In this document: positions 1-10,073 of the stretch, in pieces
Layout of the letters: every line of letters starts with the position of its first letter
Position numbering within the stretch: the stretch's first letter is position 1
Source of the DNA: Streptomyces eurythermus
Lineage (GTDB): Bacteria > Actinomycetota > Actinomycetes > Streptomycetales > Streptomycetaceae
Direction of reading: 5' to 3'
Length of the DNA stretch: 64,000 nt
Assembly (NCBI RefSeq): GCF_014649115.1
Contig: NZ_BMSK01000005.1
Span: forward strand, 310,001 to 374,000
Made by a program: the position numbers and the translations under genes
Notes under the pieces: generated by a model
Database searches by the model: none
The model's input: the letters and a program-made list of their open reading frames with translations, nothing else
What the model was told of the DNA's origin: nothing

Positions 1-381
1 CAGTCGCTGCCCGACGGTCTGGACACGCTCGTCGGCGAGCACGGGGCCCGGCTGTCCGGCGGGCAGCGGCAGCGGCTGGCGCTGGCCCGGGCGCTGCTGG
101 CCGGCTTCCCGGTGCTGGTCCTGGACGAGCCCGCGGAGCATCTGGACCTGGCGACGGCGGACGCGCTGACCGCCGATCTGCTGGCCGCGACCGAGGGCCG
201 TACCACGCTGCTGATCACCCACCGGCTGGCGGGGCTCGACGCGGTGGACGAGGTGATCGTGCTCGACGCGGGCCGGGTGGTGCAGCGCGGGCCGTACCGG
301 CGGCTGCTGGCCGAGGACGGCCCGCTGCGCGAGATGGCCGTGCGGGAGTCCGAGGCGGAGGCGCTGGCGGGAGTGTGCTGA
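1..381 (+). CDS. cydCD: C-terminal end of CydCD-type ABC exporter (5' truncated by window)
   Basis: The frame is open from base 1 to the TGA at 379-381, so only about 126 C-terminal residues are visible. They contain an ABC signature (LSGGQRQRL, near base 55), a Walker B (VLVLDEP, near 115) and an H-loop histidine (LLITHRLAG, near 210), so this is the end of a nucleotide-binding domain. The variant Walker B/D-loop (DEPAEHLD) and the neighbouring genes match the fused CydC/CydD exporter needed for cytochrome bd assembly. The transmembrane domains and cydAB would lie upstream, outside the window, so the CydCD identity is an inference from this stub and its context; the ABC family call is firm. 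Confidence 0.75.
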   Translation, partial: QSLPDGLDTLVGEHGARLSGGQRQRLALARALLAGFPVLVLDEPAEHLDLATADALTADLLAATEGRTTLLITHRLAGLDAVDEVIVLDAGRVVQRGPYRRLLAEDGPLREMAVRESEAEALAGVC

Positions 382-430
382 GGCGTGCCGTCCCGGACGG
401 GGCGGGCGGCGAGGGGCGGTGGGGCGTCGG

Positions 431-1300
431 CTACCCGCGGTCGGCGAGGAGCTGTTCGATCACCACCGCCACGCCGTCGTCGTTGTTGGCGACGGTACGG
501 CCCGACGCGGCGGCGATGGCGTCCGGGTGGGCGTTGCCCATCGCGTACGACTGCCCGGCCCAGGTCAGCATCTCGACGTCGTTGGGCATGTCCCCGAAGG
601 CCACGACCTCCTCGTGCGAGATGCCGCGCTCGGCGCAGCACAGGGCGAGGGTGCTGGCCTTGGACACGCCGGGGCCGCTCAGTTCCAGCAGGGCGCTGGG
701 GCTGGAGCGGGTGACATTGGCGTGGCCGCCGACCGTCAGCCGGGCCAGCGTGAGGAAGGCGTCGGGGTCGAGGGAGGGATGGTAGGCGAGGATCTTGAGG
801 ACGGGCTGGCCGGCGGCCGGGCCGTCGGGGGCGAGCAGCTCCTCGGCGGGCAGCACGGCGTCCGGTATCTCCATGTGCAGCTTGGGATAGTCCGGCTCCT
901 GGTGGAAGCCGTAGGTCTGCTCGACCGCGAACACCGTGCCGGGGGCCGCCTCGCGCAGCAGTCGTGCGGCGGCCAGGGCGTTCTCCCGGGCCAGCTCGCG
1001 GACCTTCACGAACCGGTGGGCTCCGGGACCGCCATGCAGGTCGACCACGGCGGCGCCGTTGCCGCAGATCGCCAGGCCGTGGCCGTGGACGTGGTCGCTG
1101 ACCACGTCCATCCAGCGGGCGGGCCGGCCGGTGACGAAGAAGACCTCGATCCCGGCCTCCTCGGCGGCGGCCAGCGCGGCGACGGTCCGCGCGGAGACCG
1201 ACTTGTCGTCGCGCAGCAGAGTGCCGTCGAGGTCGGTGGCGATCAGCCGCGCCGGCAGGGCGGCGGCAGGGGTCCCGTGCTGTCTGGTCGCTGAGGTCAC
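431..1300 (-). CDS. HAD-superfamily Cof-type phosphatase
   Basis: A 289-residue Cof/IIB-subclass haloacid dehalogenase-like hydrolase, probably a cytosolic phosphatase acting on sugar phosphates or nucleotides; the substrate cannot be read from sequence. Motif I (ATDLDGTLL, about residue 20) has both aspartates. The C-terminal motif IV GDMPND supplies the Mg-binding acids, and a long alpha/beta cap lies between. An in-frame ATG 48 bases upstream would add an unconserved, Arg-rich stretch, so I chose the GTG at 1300 that opens VTSATRQ. The gene at 9276-10073 is a second member of the same family with the same motifs, so the window carries two paralogues flanking the ABC operon. Confidence 0.85.
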   Translation of the reverse strand: MTSATRQHGTPAAALPARLIATDLDGTLLRDDKSVSARTVAALAAAEEAGIEVFFVTGRPARWMDVVSDHVHGHGLAICGNGAAVVDLHGGPGAHRFVKVRELARENALAAARLLREAAPGTVFAVEQTYGFHQEPDYPKLHMEIPDAVLPAEELLAPDGPAAGQPVLKILAYHPSLDPDAFLTLARLTVGGHANVTRSSPSALLELSGPGVSKASTLALCCAERGISHEEVVAFGDMPNDVEMLTWAGQSYAMGNAHPDAIAAASGRTVANNDDGVAVVIEQLLADRG

Positions 1301-1387
1301 CCGGCCATTCTCGCGCAGGCGTCCGCACGGCCGTGCGGTACTGCGCACAGATGAGACACAGACGACGTCCCGCAGCGGGAGCCCCGG

Positions 1388-2290
1388 TCAGTCCAGCTGG
1401 GCGAGCGCCTCCATGGCGATCTGCTCGAAGACCTTCTCGTCCGTCGCGAAGACCGAGTCCGGGACGGGCCAGTGGATCACGATCTCGGTGAAGCCCAGCT
1501 CGCGGTGGCGGCCGGCGAAGTCCACGAAGGCGTCCAGGGACGACAGAGGCCGGGCGCGGTCCGGGGTGAAGCCGGTGAGCAGGACCTTGTCCAGTCCGGT
1601 CACGTCCCGCCCGGCGGCCTCGCACGCCTCGGCCAGCCTGCCGATCTGGCCGCGCAGGGCCTCGACGGACTGCTCCGGCGTACCGGTCTCGTACAGCTTC
1701 GGGTCGCCGGTGGTCACCCACGCCCGGCCGTACCGCGCGGCGAGCTTCATACCGCGCGGGCCGGTGGCCGCCACGGCGAACGGCAGCCGGGGCCGCTGCA
1801 CACAGCCCGGGATGTTCCGGGCCTCGTGGGCCGAGTAGAAACGCCCCTCGTAGGTCACCGTGTCCTCGGTGAGCAGCCGGTCGAGGAGGGAGACGAACTC
1901 GGCGAACCGGTCCGCGCGCTCCCGCGGGGTCCAGGGCTCCTGGCCGAGGGCCGTCGCGTCGAAACCGGTGCCGCCCGCGCCGATGCCCAGGGTGATCCGG
2001 CCGCCGGAGATGTCGTCCAGGGAGATCAGCTCCTTGGCGAGGGTCACCGGGTGGCGGAAGTTCGGCGAGGTGACCAGCGTGCCCAGGCGCAGCCGGTCGG
2101 TGACCGCGGCGGCGGCCGTCAGGGTCGGGACGGCACCGAACCAAGGGCCGTCACGGAAGCTGCGCCAGGTCAGATGGTCGTAGGTGTACGCCGTGTGGAA
2201 GCCGAGCTGCTCGGCGCGCACCCACGCCGAACGGGTGCCTTCGTGCCAGCGGCGGTACGGAAGGATCACGGTGCTCAGACGCAGACTCAT
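1388..2290 (-). CDS. LLM-class F420-dependent oxidoreductase
   Basis: A 300-residue luciferase-like monooxygenase-fold protein. Visible family features are the N-terminal beta strand with [11 protein letters not shown], the [15 protein letters not shown] strand-loop and the [13 protein letters not shown] segment, which shape the cofactor pocket. In actinobacteria this fold usually uses reduced F420 or FMN; the substrate is unknown. I chose the ATG at 2290 ([15 protein letters not shown]) because the fold starts there; an ATG ten codons upstream only adds non-conserved residues. The gene is monocistronic: the HAD gene follows after about 90 bases, and a DnaA-box-containing intergenic region precedes it. 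Confidence 0.85.
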   Translation of the reverse strand: MSLRLSTVILPYRRWHEGTRSAWVRAEQLGFHTAYTYDHLTWRSFRDGPWFGAVPTLTAAAAVTDRLRLGTLVTSPNFRHPVTLAKELISLDDISGGRITLGIGAGGTGFDATALGQEPWTPRERADRFAEFVSLLDRLLTEDTVTYEGRFYSAHEARNIPGCVQRPRLPFAVAATGPRGMKLAARYGRAWVTTGDPKLYETGTPEQSVEALRGQIGRLAEACEAAGRDVTGLDKVLLTGFTPDRARPLSSLDAFVDFAGRHRELGFTEIVIHWPVPDSVFATDEKVFEQIAMEALAQLD

Positions 2291-2405
2291 GGGTCCGAGC
2301 GTAAGCGGGCCCGTCGGCATCGAACGAAACGGTCACCGTGCGCGGGCACCTCATGGACCCGCCGGAGGGAGACGCAGATCACCCGGGTTTTCCCGGCCGG
2401 AGGTT

Positions 2406-2459
2406 TGATCCACAACGAAGTGGGGTTATCCACAGGCGAATTGACGAAACTGTGGACAA
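2406..2459. promoter_or_regulatory. Cluster of DnaA-box-like 9-mers
   Basis: Three 9-mers lie within 54 bases: TGATCCACA at 2406 (one mismatch to TTRTCCACA), TTATCCACA at 2426 (perfect) and TGTGGACAA at 2451 (perfect, opposite strand). They occupy the gap between the LLM gene start and the 3' end of the SDR fusion gene. Streptomyces DnaA binds TTGTCCACA/TTATCCACA. Function here is inferred. Confidence 0.6.
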
Positions 2460-2500
2460 CCGGAGGGGACGTGACGCCCGCGGGCGCCCGTCCCCCGCCC

Positions 2501-4255
2501 TCACAGCCTCGGCTCCACCCGCGCGATCCTCCGCAGCAGCCCCGGCGCGAACCGGGACAGCAGATGGGCGCCCTTGGCCTCCGGGGTCACCGGAGCCACC
2601 GGCCTGTCCCGGGCGACCGCGTCCAGGATCGCGTCCGCCACCTTCTCCGGCGGATAGTTCCGCAGGCCGTAGAGGCGGGCGGACCGCTGCCGGCGACGGC
2701 GCTGTTCGGCCTCGTCGACGCCGGTGAACCGGGCCGTGGCCGTGATGCCGGTGTTGACGATGCCCGGGCAGACCGCCGTGACCCCGATCCCCTTCGGCGC
2801 CAGCTCCGCGCGCAGGCACTCGGAGAGCATCAGCACGGCCGCCTTGGAGGTGCTGTAGGCCGGCAGCATGCGCGAGGGCTGGTAGGCCGCCGCCGAGGCC
2901 GTGTTGACGATGTGGCCGCCCTGCCCGCGCTCGGCCATGCGGGCCCCGAAGAGCCGGCAGCCGTGGATGACGCCCCACAGGTTCACGTCCAGCACCGAGC
3001 GCCAGTCGTCGGTCGTCGTGGTGAAGAACGAGCCCGACAGGCCGATGCCCGCGTTGTTGACCAGCACGTCCAGTACGCCGTAGGCACGGTGGACCTTCTC
3101 CGCGAGCTTCTCCATGGCCTGCTCGTCGGAGACGTCGGCCGGCTCGGCCCATGCCTCGGGCGCGCCGACCAGCCGGCACAGCTCCGCGGTGCGGGCCGCG
3201 GACTCGGCGTCCCGGTCGACGGCGATCACCCGCGCCCCGGCCTCCGCGAAGGCGAACGCCGTGGCCCGTCCGATGCCGCTGCCCGCGCCCGTGATCAGCA
3301 CCAGCTGCCCGGCGAACCGTTCGGCGTGCCGGCCGGTGGGGCGCGGGACGGGCCGGCCGCCTTCCACGGACACGACGAACTCCTCGATCCACGCCGACAG
3401 CTGATCGGGGCGGGTGCGCGGCACCCAGTGCCCGGCGGGCAGCGTGCGGCGGGTCAGCCGGGGCACCCACCGGTCCAGGTCGTCGTACAGCCGCTCGGAG
3501 AGGAACACGTCCTCCTGGGGGGTGATGAGCTGTACGGGCGCGTGGGCGTAGGCGTCCGGGCGGGGCCGGCGCAGCCGGGCGCGGACGTTGTCCCGGTAGA
3601 GCCAGGCGCCGTGCGCGGCGTCCGAGGGGAGGGAGCCGGTCGGGTAGTCGCCGGCCGGGACCCGCTCGGCCCGCTCCAGGATCCCGGGCCAGCGCTTGCC
3701 GAGCGGGCCGCGCCAGGCCAGTTCGGGCAGGGCCGGGGTGTGCAGCAGGTAGACGTACCAGGACTTGGCGCCCTGGCCGAGGAGCTGGCCCACCCGCCGG
3801 GGCGTCGGACGCTTCACGCGCGCGTCGATCCAGTGCCCGAAGTGATCGAGGGACGGCCCCGAGATCGAGGTGAACGACGCGATACGGCCCTCCGTGCGGC
3901 CGACGGTGACGAACTCCCAGGACTGCACCGAGCCCCAGTCGTGCCCGACGAGGTGCACCGGCCGGTCCGGGCTGACCGCGTCCACGACGGCCAGGAAGTC
4001 GTCGGTGAGCTTGGCGAGGGTGAAGCCGCCGCGCAGGGGCTTCGGCGCGGTGGAGCGGCCGTGGCCCCGGACGTCGTACAGCACCACGTGGAAGCGGTCG
4101 GCCAGCCGTACGGCCACCTCCGACCAGACCTCCTTGCTGTCCGGGTAGCCGTGCACCAGGACGACGGTCGGCTGGGCCGGGTCGCCCAGCTCGACCACGC
4201 ACAGGTCGACCCCGCCGGTACGCACCCGGCGCTCGCGCGCACCCTTCAAGGTCAT
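2501..4255 (-). CDS. alpha/beta hydrolase - short-chain dehydrogenase fusion
   Basis: A 584-residue two-domain enzyme. Residues 1 to about 290 are an alpha/beta hydrolase: an oxyanion HG (LVHGYPDS, near 30), a GHDWGS elbow whose nucleophile is Asp as in epoxide hydrolases, and a late GHW histidine. Residues about 310-560 are a classical SDR with TGAGSGIG cofactor loop (near 320), NNAGIG, and YSTSK catalytic Tyr/Lys (near 465). Such fusions are known in actinobacteria; a combined hydrolysis/oxidation of a lipid or epoxide is an inference. The ATG at 4255 overlaps the TGA of the upstream M24 gene (ATGA), so the two are translationally coupled. Confidence 0.9.
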   Translation of the reverse strand: MTLKGARERRVRTGGVDLCVVELGDPAQPTVVLVHGYPDSKEVWSEVAVRLADRFHVVLYDVRGHGRSTAPKPLRGGFTLAKLTDDFLAVVDAVSPDRPVHLVGHDWGSVQSWEFVTVGRTEGRIASFTSISGPSLDHFGHWIDARVKRPTPRRVGQLLGQGAKSWYVYLLHTPALPELAWRGPLGKRWPGILERAERVPAGDYPTGSLPSDAAHGAWLYRDNVRARLRRPRPDAYAHAPVQLITPQEDVFLSERLYDDLDRWVPRLTRRTLPAGHWVPRTRPDQLSAWIEEFVVSVEGGRPVPRPTGRHAERFAGQLVLITGAGSGIGRATAFAFAEAGARVIAVDRDAESAARTAELCRLVGAPEAWAEPADVSDEQAMEKLAEKVHRAYGVLDVLVNNAGIGLSGSFFTTTTDDWRSVLDVNLWGVIHGCRLFGARMAERGQGGHIVNTASAAAYQPSRMLPAYSTSKAAVLMLSECLRAELAPKGIGVTAVCPGIVNTGITATARFTGVDEAEQRRRRQRSARLYGLRNYPPEKVADAILDAVARDRPVAPVTPEAKGAHLLSRFAPGLLRRIARVEPRL

Positions 4256-5094
4256 TTCTCCTCCGCCCAGCGCCGCACGTGCGGCAGATCGTCGTCCAGC
4301 CAGAACGCGCTCTCCTCGGCGTCCCGGGAGTCGGTGACCACCAGGATCTCCTCGAACTTCGCGCCCGTGCCCCGGAAGCCGAGGTGCGGTTCGACCGCCC
4401 ACAGGCCCGGTCGCGGCGGGTGGTCCGAGAAGCGGTACGGAGACCACAGCGGAGACCAGCCCTCGCGGTGGCCGTGCAGCGCGTCGGAGGCCAGGCCCTT
4501 CAGGGACTGCGTGCCGAAGCCGAACAGATGCGGCGACCAGCGGCGCCGCCGTACCCGGTCCACCTTGTGGGCGATCACCCCGAAGGGGTAGGCGCGGTGC
4601 CGGTTGGCGTAACCCTGGCGGACCATCAGCCGGTCCACGTCCTGGTAGATCTCCCGCAGCGGGCGCCGCTCGCGCACCTCGCGCAGGATCAGCTCCCGGT
4701 GCGCCTCCAGGTCGGCCATCAGCCGGTCCTGCACCGGGTTCACGCCCAGCGAGCCGGAGTAGCCGACGTCGGCCGGGTAGCCCTCGTACACCGGCGCCAG
4801 GTCCAGGATGAACGGCATCCCCGGCTCCAGGGCGCGGTCGGTGGGGAAGAACTGGAGCGGGATGCGGAAGTTCGCGAAGGCCGTGCGGTCGCCGAACCAG
4901 GCGAAGGGGAGGTGGAACCAGTCCCGCACCCCGCGCTCGCGCAGCCACTCCCGCTGCATCCGCGCCGCCTCGCGCTCCGTCACGCCCGGTTCGAGCCGGG
5001 CCGCGACGGCCTCCGCGCATTCGTAGGCCAGGCGCTGCACCCGTTTGAATCCCCGCAGGTCCGCGGGGGTTTCGCTGCTCACTGCCGTCGTCAT
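4252..5094 (-). CDS. M24-family metallopeptidase-like protein
   Basis: A 280-residue pita-bread (creatinase/methionine aminopeptidase) fold protein. Candidate metal ligands of the family can be seen in order: Asp in FILDLAP, Asp in PADVGYS, His in the [10 protein letters not shown] region, Glu in AVEPHL and Glu in AKFEEIL. Many actinobacterial M24 homologues next to SDRs are uncharacterised, so proteolytic activity is not assured. The ATG at 5094 ([10 protein letters not shown]) follows GGGGCGG and is preferred over a start 20 codons upstream. It is the first gene of a two-gene operon with the hydrolase-SDR fusion; a promoter and palindrome lie directly upstream. Confidence 0.8.
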   Translation of the reverse strand: MTTAVSSETPADLRGFKRVQRLAYECAEAVAARLEPGVTEREAARMQREWLRERGVRDWFHLPFAWFGDRTAFANFRIPLQFFPTDRALEPGMPFILDLAPVYEGYPADVGYSGSLGVNPVQDRLMADLEAHRELILREVRERRPLREIYQDVDRLMVRQGYANRHRAYPFGVIAHKVDRVRRRRWSPHLFGFGTQSLKGLASDALHGHREGWSPLWSPYRFSDHPPRPGLWAVEPHLGFRGTGAKFEEILVVTDSRDAEESAFWLDDDLPHVRRWAEEK

Positions 5095-5128
5095 GCCGCC
5101 CCGTCCCGTCGAGCGCGCTACGCGTCCG

Positions 5129-5173
5129 TAACTTGACACAGGCGAATCTGGCACTTGTTAGAGGTGGCGTCAA
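5129..5173 (-). promoter_or_regulatory. Promoter plus 32-bp palindromic operator of the M24/SDR operon
   Basis: On the minus strand a -35 TTGACG (5173-5168) is 17 bases from a -10 CAGATT (5150-5145). Overlapping the -10 is an imperfect palindrome, 5129-5160, with arms TAACttGacaCAG and CTGgcaCttGTTA around a 6-base centre (8 of 13 positions pair). The layout is what a repressor of TetR or GntR type would use. The regulator itself is not adjacent. Confidence 0.6.
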
Positions 5174-5333
5174 TAGGCGGGATCAAGGGCCGCGGACGAC
5201 GGCCGTCCGCCGCGCCCGGGCTTCCCCTGGGTGGGTGACCCTCAGGGTCCCGTAATACCTGGGGCGGACGAGGAAACGGCTCTGAGGTCTGACGACGAAC
5301 GTGGTCCGGATCACTACCGTCGAAGGCGTGACT

Positions 5334-6299
5334 GTGATCGCGACCGAAAGCCTGAGCAAGCGGTTCCCCCGGGTGACCGCGCTCGACCGGCTGTCCGTGG
5401 ACATCGGGCCCGGTGTGACCGGACTCGTCGGGGCCAACGGCGCCGGCAAGTCCACCCTGATCAAGATCCTGCTGGGGCTGTCCCCCGCCACGGAGGGCCG
5501 GGCCGAGGTGCTCGGCCTCGACGTCGCCGCCAAGGGCGCCGCCATCCGCGAGCGCGTCGGGTACATGCCGGAGCACGACTGCCTCCCGCCGGACGTCTCG
5601 GCCACCGAGTTCGTCGTCCACATGGCCCGCATGTCCGGCCTGCCGCCCGCCGCCGCGCGTGAGCGCACCGCCGACACCCTGCGCCACGTGGGGCTGTACG
5701 AGGAGCGCTACCGCCCCATCGGCGGCTATTCGACCGGCATGAAGCAGCGCGTGAAGCTCGCCCAGGCCCTGGTGCACGACCCGAGACTGGTCTTCCTGGA
5801 CGAGCCGACCAACGGACTCGACCCGGTCGGCCGGGACGAGATGCTCGGCCTGATCCGCCGCATCCACAGCGACTTCGGCATCTCGGTCCTGGTCACCTCC
5901 CACCTGCTGGGCGAGCTGGAGCGCACCTGTGACCACGTCGTCGTCATCGACGGCGGCAAGCTGCTGCGCTCCAGCTCCACCACCGACTTCACCCAGACCA
6001 CGACCACCCTCGCGATCGAGGTCACCGACAGCGACGCACACCCCGACGGCACCCGCGCGCTCCGCGAGGCGCTGCACGCGCGCGGTGTCGCCACCCACGC
6101 GGAGGCCGGCGGACTGCCCGGAGCCGGGCACATCCTGCTGCTGACCGCCACCGGCGAGGACACGTACGACCTGGTCCGCGACGTGGTCGCCGACCTCGGC
6201 CTCGGCCTGGTGCGCATGGAACAGCGCCGGCACCACATCTCCGAGGTCTTCACCAGCGGTGACGAACAGCGCAAGGAGGCCGTCGGCCATGGCGGTTGA
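5334..6299 (+). CDS. ABC transporter ATP-binding protein (first of operon)
   Basis: A 321-residue nucleotide-binding subunit with Walker A GANGAGKST, ABC signature YSTGMKQRVKLAQAL and Walker B LVFLDEPTN, followed by a C-terminal domain of about 100 residues as in Nat/CcmA-type exporters. It would energise the permease encoded next. GTG at 5334 is chosen because GAAGG lies 7 bases upstream; the GTG at 5328 is an alternative, and TACCGT at 5315-5320 would give a leaderless start there. The stop overlaps the next gene's start region by 11 bases. The transported substrate is unknown; the quartet is conserved in Streptomyces upstream of serS. Confidence 0.9.
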   Translation: MIATESLSKRFPRVTALDRLSVDIGPGVTGLVGANGAGKSTLIKILLGLSPATEGRAEVLGLDVAAKGAAIRERVGYMPEHDCLPPDVSATEFVVHMARMSGLPPAAARERTADTLRHVGLYEERYRPIGGYSTGMKQRVKLAQALVHDPRLVFLDEPTNGLDPVGRDEMLGLIRRIHSDFGISVLVTSHLLGELERTCDHVVVIDGGKLLRSSSTTDFTQTTTTLAIEVTDSDAHPDGTRALREALHARGVATHAEAGGLPGAGHILLLTATGEDTYDLVRDVVADLGLGLVRMEQRRHHISEVFTSGDEQRKEAVGHGG

Positions 6300-7197
6300 G
6301 CATCCCCCGGCAATGCCCACCGGCGACCAGAGCCGCATCCACGACATCGGCTACCGCGGCTACGACGGCCCCCGCCTCGGCCGTTCCTACGCCCGCCGCT
6401 CGCTGTACTCGCAGTCCCTGCGCGGCGCCTACGGCCTCGGCCGCTCGGTGAAGTCCAAGGTGCTGCCGATGCTGCTGTTCGCGGTGATGTGCGTGCCGGC
6501 CGCCATCATGGTGGCCGTCGCCGTCGTCACCAAGGCGCACGAACTGCCGGTGTCCTACACCCGGTACGCGATCGTCACCCAGGCCGTGATCAGCCTGTAC
6601 GTCGCCTCGCAGGCACCCCAGGCGGTCTCCCGCGACCTGCGCTTCAAGACCGTGCCGCTGTACTTCTCGCGGCCCATCGAGACCGCCGACTACGTCCGCG
6701 CGAAGTTCGCGGCGCTCGCCTCGGCGCTCTTCATCCTCACCGGCGCCCCGCTGCTGGTGATGTACGTGGGCGCGCTGCTGTCCAAGATGGACTTCGCTCA
6801 TCAGACCAAGGAATTCGCCCAGGGACTGGTCTCCGTGGCTCTCCTCTCGTTGCTCTTCGCCGGCATCGGCCTGGTCATCGCCGCCTTCACCCCGCGCCGA
6901 GGCTTCGGCATCGCCGCCGTGATCGCCGTACTGACCATCTCCTACGGGGCGGTCTCCACCCTCCAGGCCATCGCCGACACCCAGGGCAGCAGCTCCGCCG
7001 TGCCGTGGATCGGGCTGTTCTCGCCGGTCACGCTGATCGACGGCGTGCAGTCCGCGTTCCTCGGCGGCAGCTCCGCCTATCCGGGCGGCACCGGTCCCTC
7101 CGGCGGCCAGGGCGTGGTCCACGTCCTGTTCGTGCTGGGCCTGATCGCCGCCTGCTACGGCCTCCTCATCCGCCGCTACCGCAAGGTGGGACTGTGA
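6289..7197 (+). CDS. ABC transporter permease
   Basis: A 302-residue integral membrane protein with about six hydrophobic segments (e.g. VLPMLLFAVMCVPAAIMVAV and LVSVALLSLLFAGIGLVIAA) and no ATPase motifs, so it is the membrane partner of the upstream ATPase. The N-terminus IHDIGYRGYDGPRLG is a conserved cytoplasmic leader in this permease group. ATG at 6289 follows AGGAGG with 9-base spacing and lies inside the 3' end of the ATPase gene. It ends in GTGA, coupling it to the second ATPase. Confidence 0.88.
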   Translation: MAVEHPPAMPTGDQSRIHDIGYRGYDGPRLGRSYARRSLYSQSLRGAYGLGRSVKSKVLPMLLFAVMCVPAAIMVAVAVVTKAHELPVSYTRYAIVTQAVISLYVASQAPQAVSRDLRFKTVPLYFSRPIETADYVRAKFAALASALFILTGAPLLVMYVGALLSKMDFAHQTKEFAQGLVSVALLSLLFAGIGLVIAAFTPRRGFGIAAVIAVLTISYGAVSTLQAIADTQGSSSAVPWIGLFSPVTLIDGVQSAFLGGSSAYPGGTGPSGGQGVVHVLFVLGLIAACYGLLIRRYRKVGL

Positions 7198-8105
7198 CCA
7201 CCCTGAAGATCGACCACGTCTCCCGCTGGTTCGGCAACGTGGTCGCCGTCAACGACATCACCATGACCATCGGCCCCGGGGTCACCGGACTGCTCGGGCC
7301 CAACGGCGCCGGAAAGTCCACCCTGATCAACATGATGGGCGGCTTCCTCGCCCCCTCCACCGGCACCGTCACCCTCGACGGGCAGCCGGTGTGGCGCAAC
7401 GAGGCCATCTACCGGCACATCGGCATCGTCCCCGAACGGGAGGCGATGTACGACTTCCTCACCGGCCGCGAGTTCGTCCTCGCCAACGCCGAGCTGCACG
7501 GCCTCGACGCCAGGGCCGCCCAGCGCGCCCTGGCCACGGTGGAGATGGAGTACGCGCAGGACCGGAAGATCGCCACGTACTCCAAGGGCATGCGGCAGCG
7601 CGTGAAGATGGCGAGCGCCCTGGTGCACGACCCGTCACTGCTCCTGCTGGACGAGCCGTTCAACGGCATGGACCCGCGCCAGCGCATGCAGCTGATGGAC
7701 CTGCTGCGCAGGATGGGCGACGAGGGCCGTACGGTGCTGTTCTCCTCGCACATCCTCGAAGAGGTCGAGCAGCTCGCCCGGCACATCGAGGTCGTCGTCG
7801 CCGGACGGCACGCGGCCAGCGGCGACTTCCGCCGGATCCGCCGTCTGATGACGGACCGACCGCACCGCTACCTGGTGCGCTCCAGCGACGACCGGGCCCT
7901 CGCGGCCGCGCTGATCGCCGATCCCTCCACGGCCGGCATCGAGGTCGACCACGCCGAGGGCGCGCTGCGCATCCAGGCCGTCGACTTCGGCCGCTTCACC
8001 GCCCTGCTGCCGAAGGTCGCCAGAGACCACGGCATCCGGCTCCTCACGGTCTCGCCGTCCGACGAGTCCCTGGAGTCCGTCTTCTCGTATCTGGTCGCGG
8101 CGTAG
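7194..8105 (+). CDS. ABC transporter ATP-binding protein (second of operon)
   Basis: A 303-residue ATPase with Walker A GPNGAGKST, signature YSKGMRQRVKMASAL and Walker B LLLLDEPFNG. It is a paralogue of the first ATPase in the operon and has a similar C-terminal extension. GTG at 7194 overlaps the permease stop (GTGA). Two ATPase/permease pairs in tandem suggest either a heteromeric exporter or two related transporters expressed together; sequence alone cannot decide. Confidence 0.9.
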   Translation: MTTLKIDHVSRWFGNVVAVNDITMTIGPGVTGLLGPNGAGKSTLINMMGGFLAPSTGTVTLDGQPVWRNEAIYRHIGIVPEREAMYDFLTGREFVLANAELHGLDARAAQRALATVEMEYAQDRKIATYSKGMRQRVKMASALVHDPSLLLLDEPFNGMDPRQRMQLMDLLRRMGDEGRTVLFSSHILEEVEQLARHIEVVVAGRHAASGDFRRIRRLMTDRPHRYLVRSSDDRALAAALIADPSTAGIEVDHAEGALRIQAVDFGRFTALLPKVARDHGIRLLTVSPSDESLESVFSYLVAA

Positions 8106-8115
8106 GAGGCCGAAG

Positions 8116-8835
8116 ATGTACGACCCCACCGTCGCCCGGCTCACCTACCGGGCGCTGCTCGGCCGTCGCCGGGCCCTCATCCTCGGCGCGCTGCCGCTGC
8201 TGCTGATCGTGATCTCCGTGGCCGTGCGCGCCCTGACCGGGGCCGACGACCAGACCGCCTCCGACGTCCTCGGCGGCTTCGCGCTCGCCACCATGGTCCC
8301 GATCATCGGCGTGATCGCGGGCACGGGCGCGATCGGCCCGGAGATCGACGACGGCTCCGTGGTCTATCTGCTGTCCAAGCCGCTGAAACGGCCCACGATC
8401 ATCGTCACCAAGCTCATCGTCGCCATCGCCGTGACCATGGTCTTCTCGGCCGTGCCGACGCTGATCGCGGGCCTGATCCTGAACGGCAACGGCCAGCAGG
8501 TCGCCGTCGCCTACACGGTCGCCGCGCTGGTCTCCTCCATCGCCTACTCGGCGCTGTTCCTGCTGCTGGGCACGGTCTCCCGGCACGCGGTGGTGTTCGG
8601 GCTCGTCTACGCCCTGGTCTGGGAGGCGCTGTTCGGCACCCTGGTGCCGGGCGCGCGCACCCTGAGCGTCCAGCAGTGGTCGCTGGCCGTCGCCCACAAG
8701 ATCGCCGACGGACCGCTGGTGACCTCCGACGTGGGCCTGCCGACGGCCACCGTGCTGCTGGTGGCGGTCACCGTCCTGGCCACCTGGTACGCCGGTCAGA
8801 AGCTGCGGTCGCTGACGCTCGCCGGCGAGGAGTGA
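8116..8835 (+). CDS. ABC transporter permease (last of operon)
   Basis: A 239-residue membrane protein of the ABC-2 type with about six hydrophobic stretches (LILGALPLLLIVISVAV near residue 20, and a last one near 215). The conserved motif EIDDGSVVYLLSKPLKR lies in the first cytoplasmic loop, where ABC-2 permeases contact the ATPase. ATG at 8116 follows GGAGG and is 11 bases from the preceding stop. It probably pairs with the second ATPase. Downstream, about 290 bases before the tRNA gene hold no convincing gene. Confidence 0.87.
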   Translation: MYDPTVARLTYRALLGRRRALILGALPLLLIVISVAVRALTGADDQTASDVLGGFALATMVPIIGVIAGTGAIGPEIDDGSVVYLLSKPLKRPTIIVTKLIVAIAVTMVFSAVPTLIAGLILNGNGQQVAVAYTVAALVSSIAYSALFLLLGTVSRHAVVFGLVYALVWEALFGTLVPGARTLSVQQWSLAVAHKIADGPLVTSDVGLPTATVLLVAVTVLATWYAGQKLRSLTLAGEE

Positions 8836-9125
8836 GGAAGCCGGGGCCGCCTCCTGGGCGCCCCTTCTCCACGCGCCTTTTATTCGGTGGCGTCCGATTC
8901 GGCGGCGGGGCACAGTGGTCGTGCACCGTCCGCCGGGATCGTCCCGGCGACATGAACCGGGAGTGGAGGTGGGCGATGTCCATGCACGGCAGTACGCCCG
9001 GCTCCCGTCAGGGCGGCCCGAGGCCGGCTCCGGAGTAGTCCACCATCTCTCCGTAGAGCCAGGGAACCGCCCGGGGCGGCCGCTTCGAGCACGCGAGCGC
9101 CATGCTCGCGTGAGGCCGCCCACCC

Positions 9126-9213
<88 letters not shown>

Positions 9214-9275
9214 GAGACATTGCCACTGGGGCTCTGCCGCGACAGCGCTGCCTCTTCGCGTCGCTGCTCGGCGGG

Positions 9276-10073
9276 CTACGCCAGCAGGCGTTCCAGGACC
9301 ACCGCGATGCCGTCCTCCTCGTGGGAGGCCGTGATCTCGTCGGCCACCGCCTTCAGCTCCGCGTGGGCGTTGGCCATGGCCACGCCCCGGGACGCCCAGG
9401 CGAACATCGGGATGTCGTTGGGCATGTCGCCGAAGGCGATCGTGTCGGCCGCCTTCAGGCCCAGGCGGCGGGCCGCCAGCGACAGTCCCGTGGCCTTGGA
9501 CAGGCCGAGCGGGAGCAGCTCCACGATGCCCGCGCCCGCCATGGCCACCGTGACGAAGCCGCCGGCCGCCTGCCGGGCCGCCGCCGCCAGCTCGTCGTCA
9601 CCCAGTGTCGGGTGCTGTATGTAGATCTTGTTCAGCGGCGCCGCCCACAGGTCGGAGACGTCCGTGAACGGGGTGCCGGGCAGCCGGCCCGTGACCGTGT
9701 AGCCCTCGCCGACCAGGACCTCGCCGTCCAGGCCGTCCCGGCTGGCCGCCAGATACAGCGGCCCGACCTCGGCCTCGATCTTGGCCAGGGCCACGCCCGC
9801 CAGCTGCCGGTCCAGGGTGACCGAGGTCAGCAGGCGGTGCGCGCCGGCGTCGTACACCTGGGCGCCCTGGCCGCAGACGGCGAGACCGTCGTAGCCGAGG
9901 TCGTCCAGGACGTGCCGGGTCCAGGGGACCGCGCGGCCGGTGACGACGATGTGGGCCGCGCCCGCCGCGGTGGCCGCGGCGAGCGCGTCACGGGTGCGCT
10001 GCGAGATCGACTCGTCGGAGCGCAGCAGCGTTCCGTCGAGGTCGGTGGCGATGAGCCCGTACGGGAAGCTCAC
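9276..10073 (-). CDS. HAD-superfamily Cof-type phosphatase
   Basis: A 265-residue HAD IIB hydrolase with motif [10 protein letters not shown] near residue 8, a VVTGR motif II region and C-terminal GDMPND. GTG at 10073 overlaps the serS stop as GTGA, so translation is coupled to serS. The serS-HAD pairing is conserved in Streptomyces; a house-cleaning phosphatase role is plausible but the substrate is not evident. It is a paralogue of 431-1300. Confidence 0.88.
   Translation of the reverse strand: MSFPYGLIATDLDGTLLRSDESISQRTRDALAAATAAGAAHIVVTGRAVPWTRHVLDDLGYDGLAVCGQGAQVYDAGAHRLLTSVTLDRQLAGVALAKIEAEVGPLYLAASRDGLDGEVLVGEGYTVTGRLPGTPFTDVSDLWAAPLNKIYIQHPTLGDDELAAAARQAAGGFVTVAMAGAGIVELLPLGLSKATGLSLAARRLGLKAADTIAFGDMPNDIPMFAWASRGVAMANAHAELKAVADEITASHEEDGIAVVLERLLA

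Noticed and set aside
8952..9038. A 28-residue open frame (MNREWRWAMSMHGSTPG...) with GGAGG before an internal ATG
   Set aside because: Too short, no recognisable homologue or domain, and it lies in a gap where GC-bias frames are expected.
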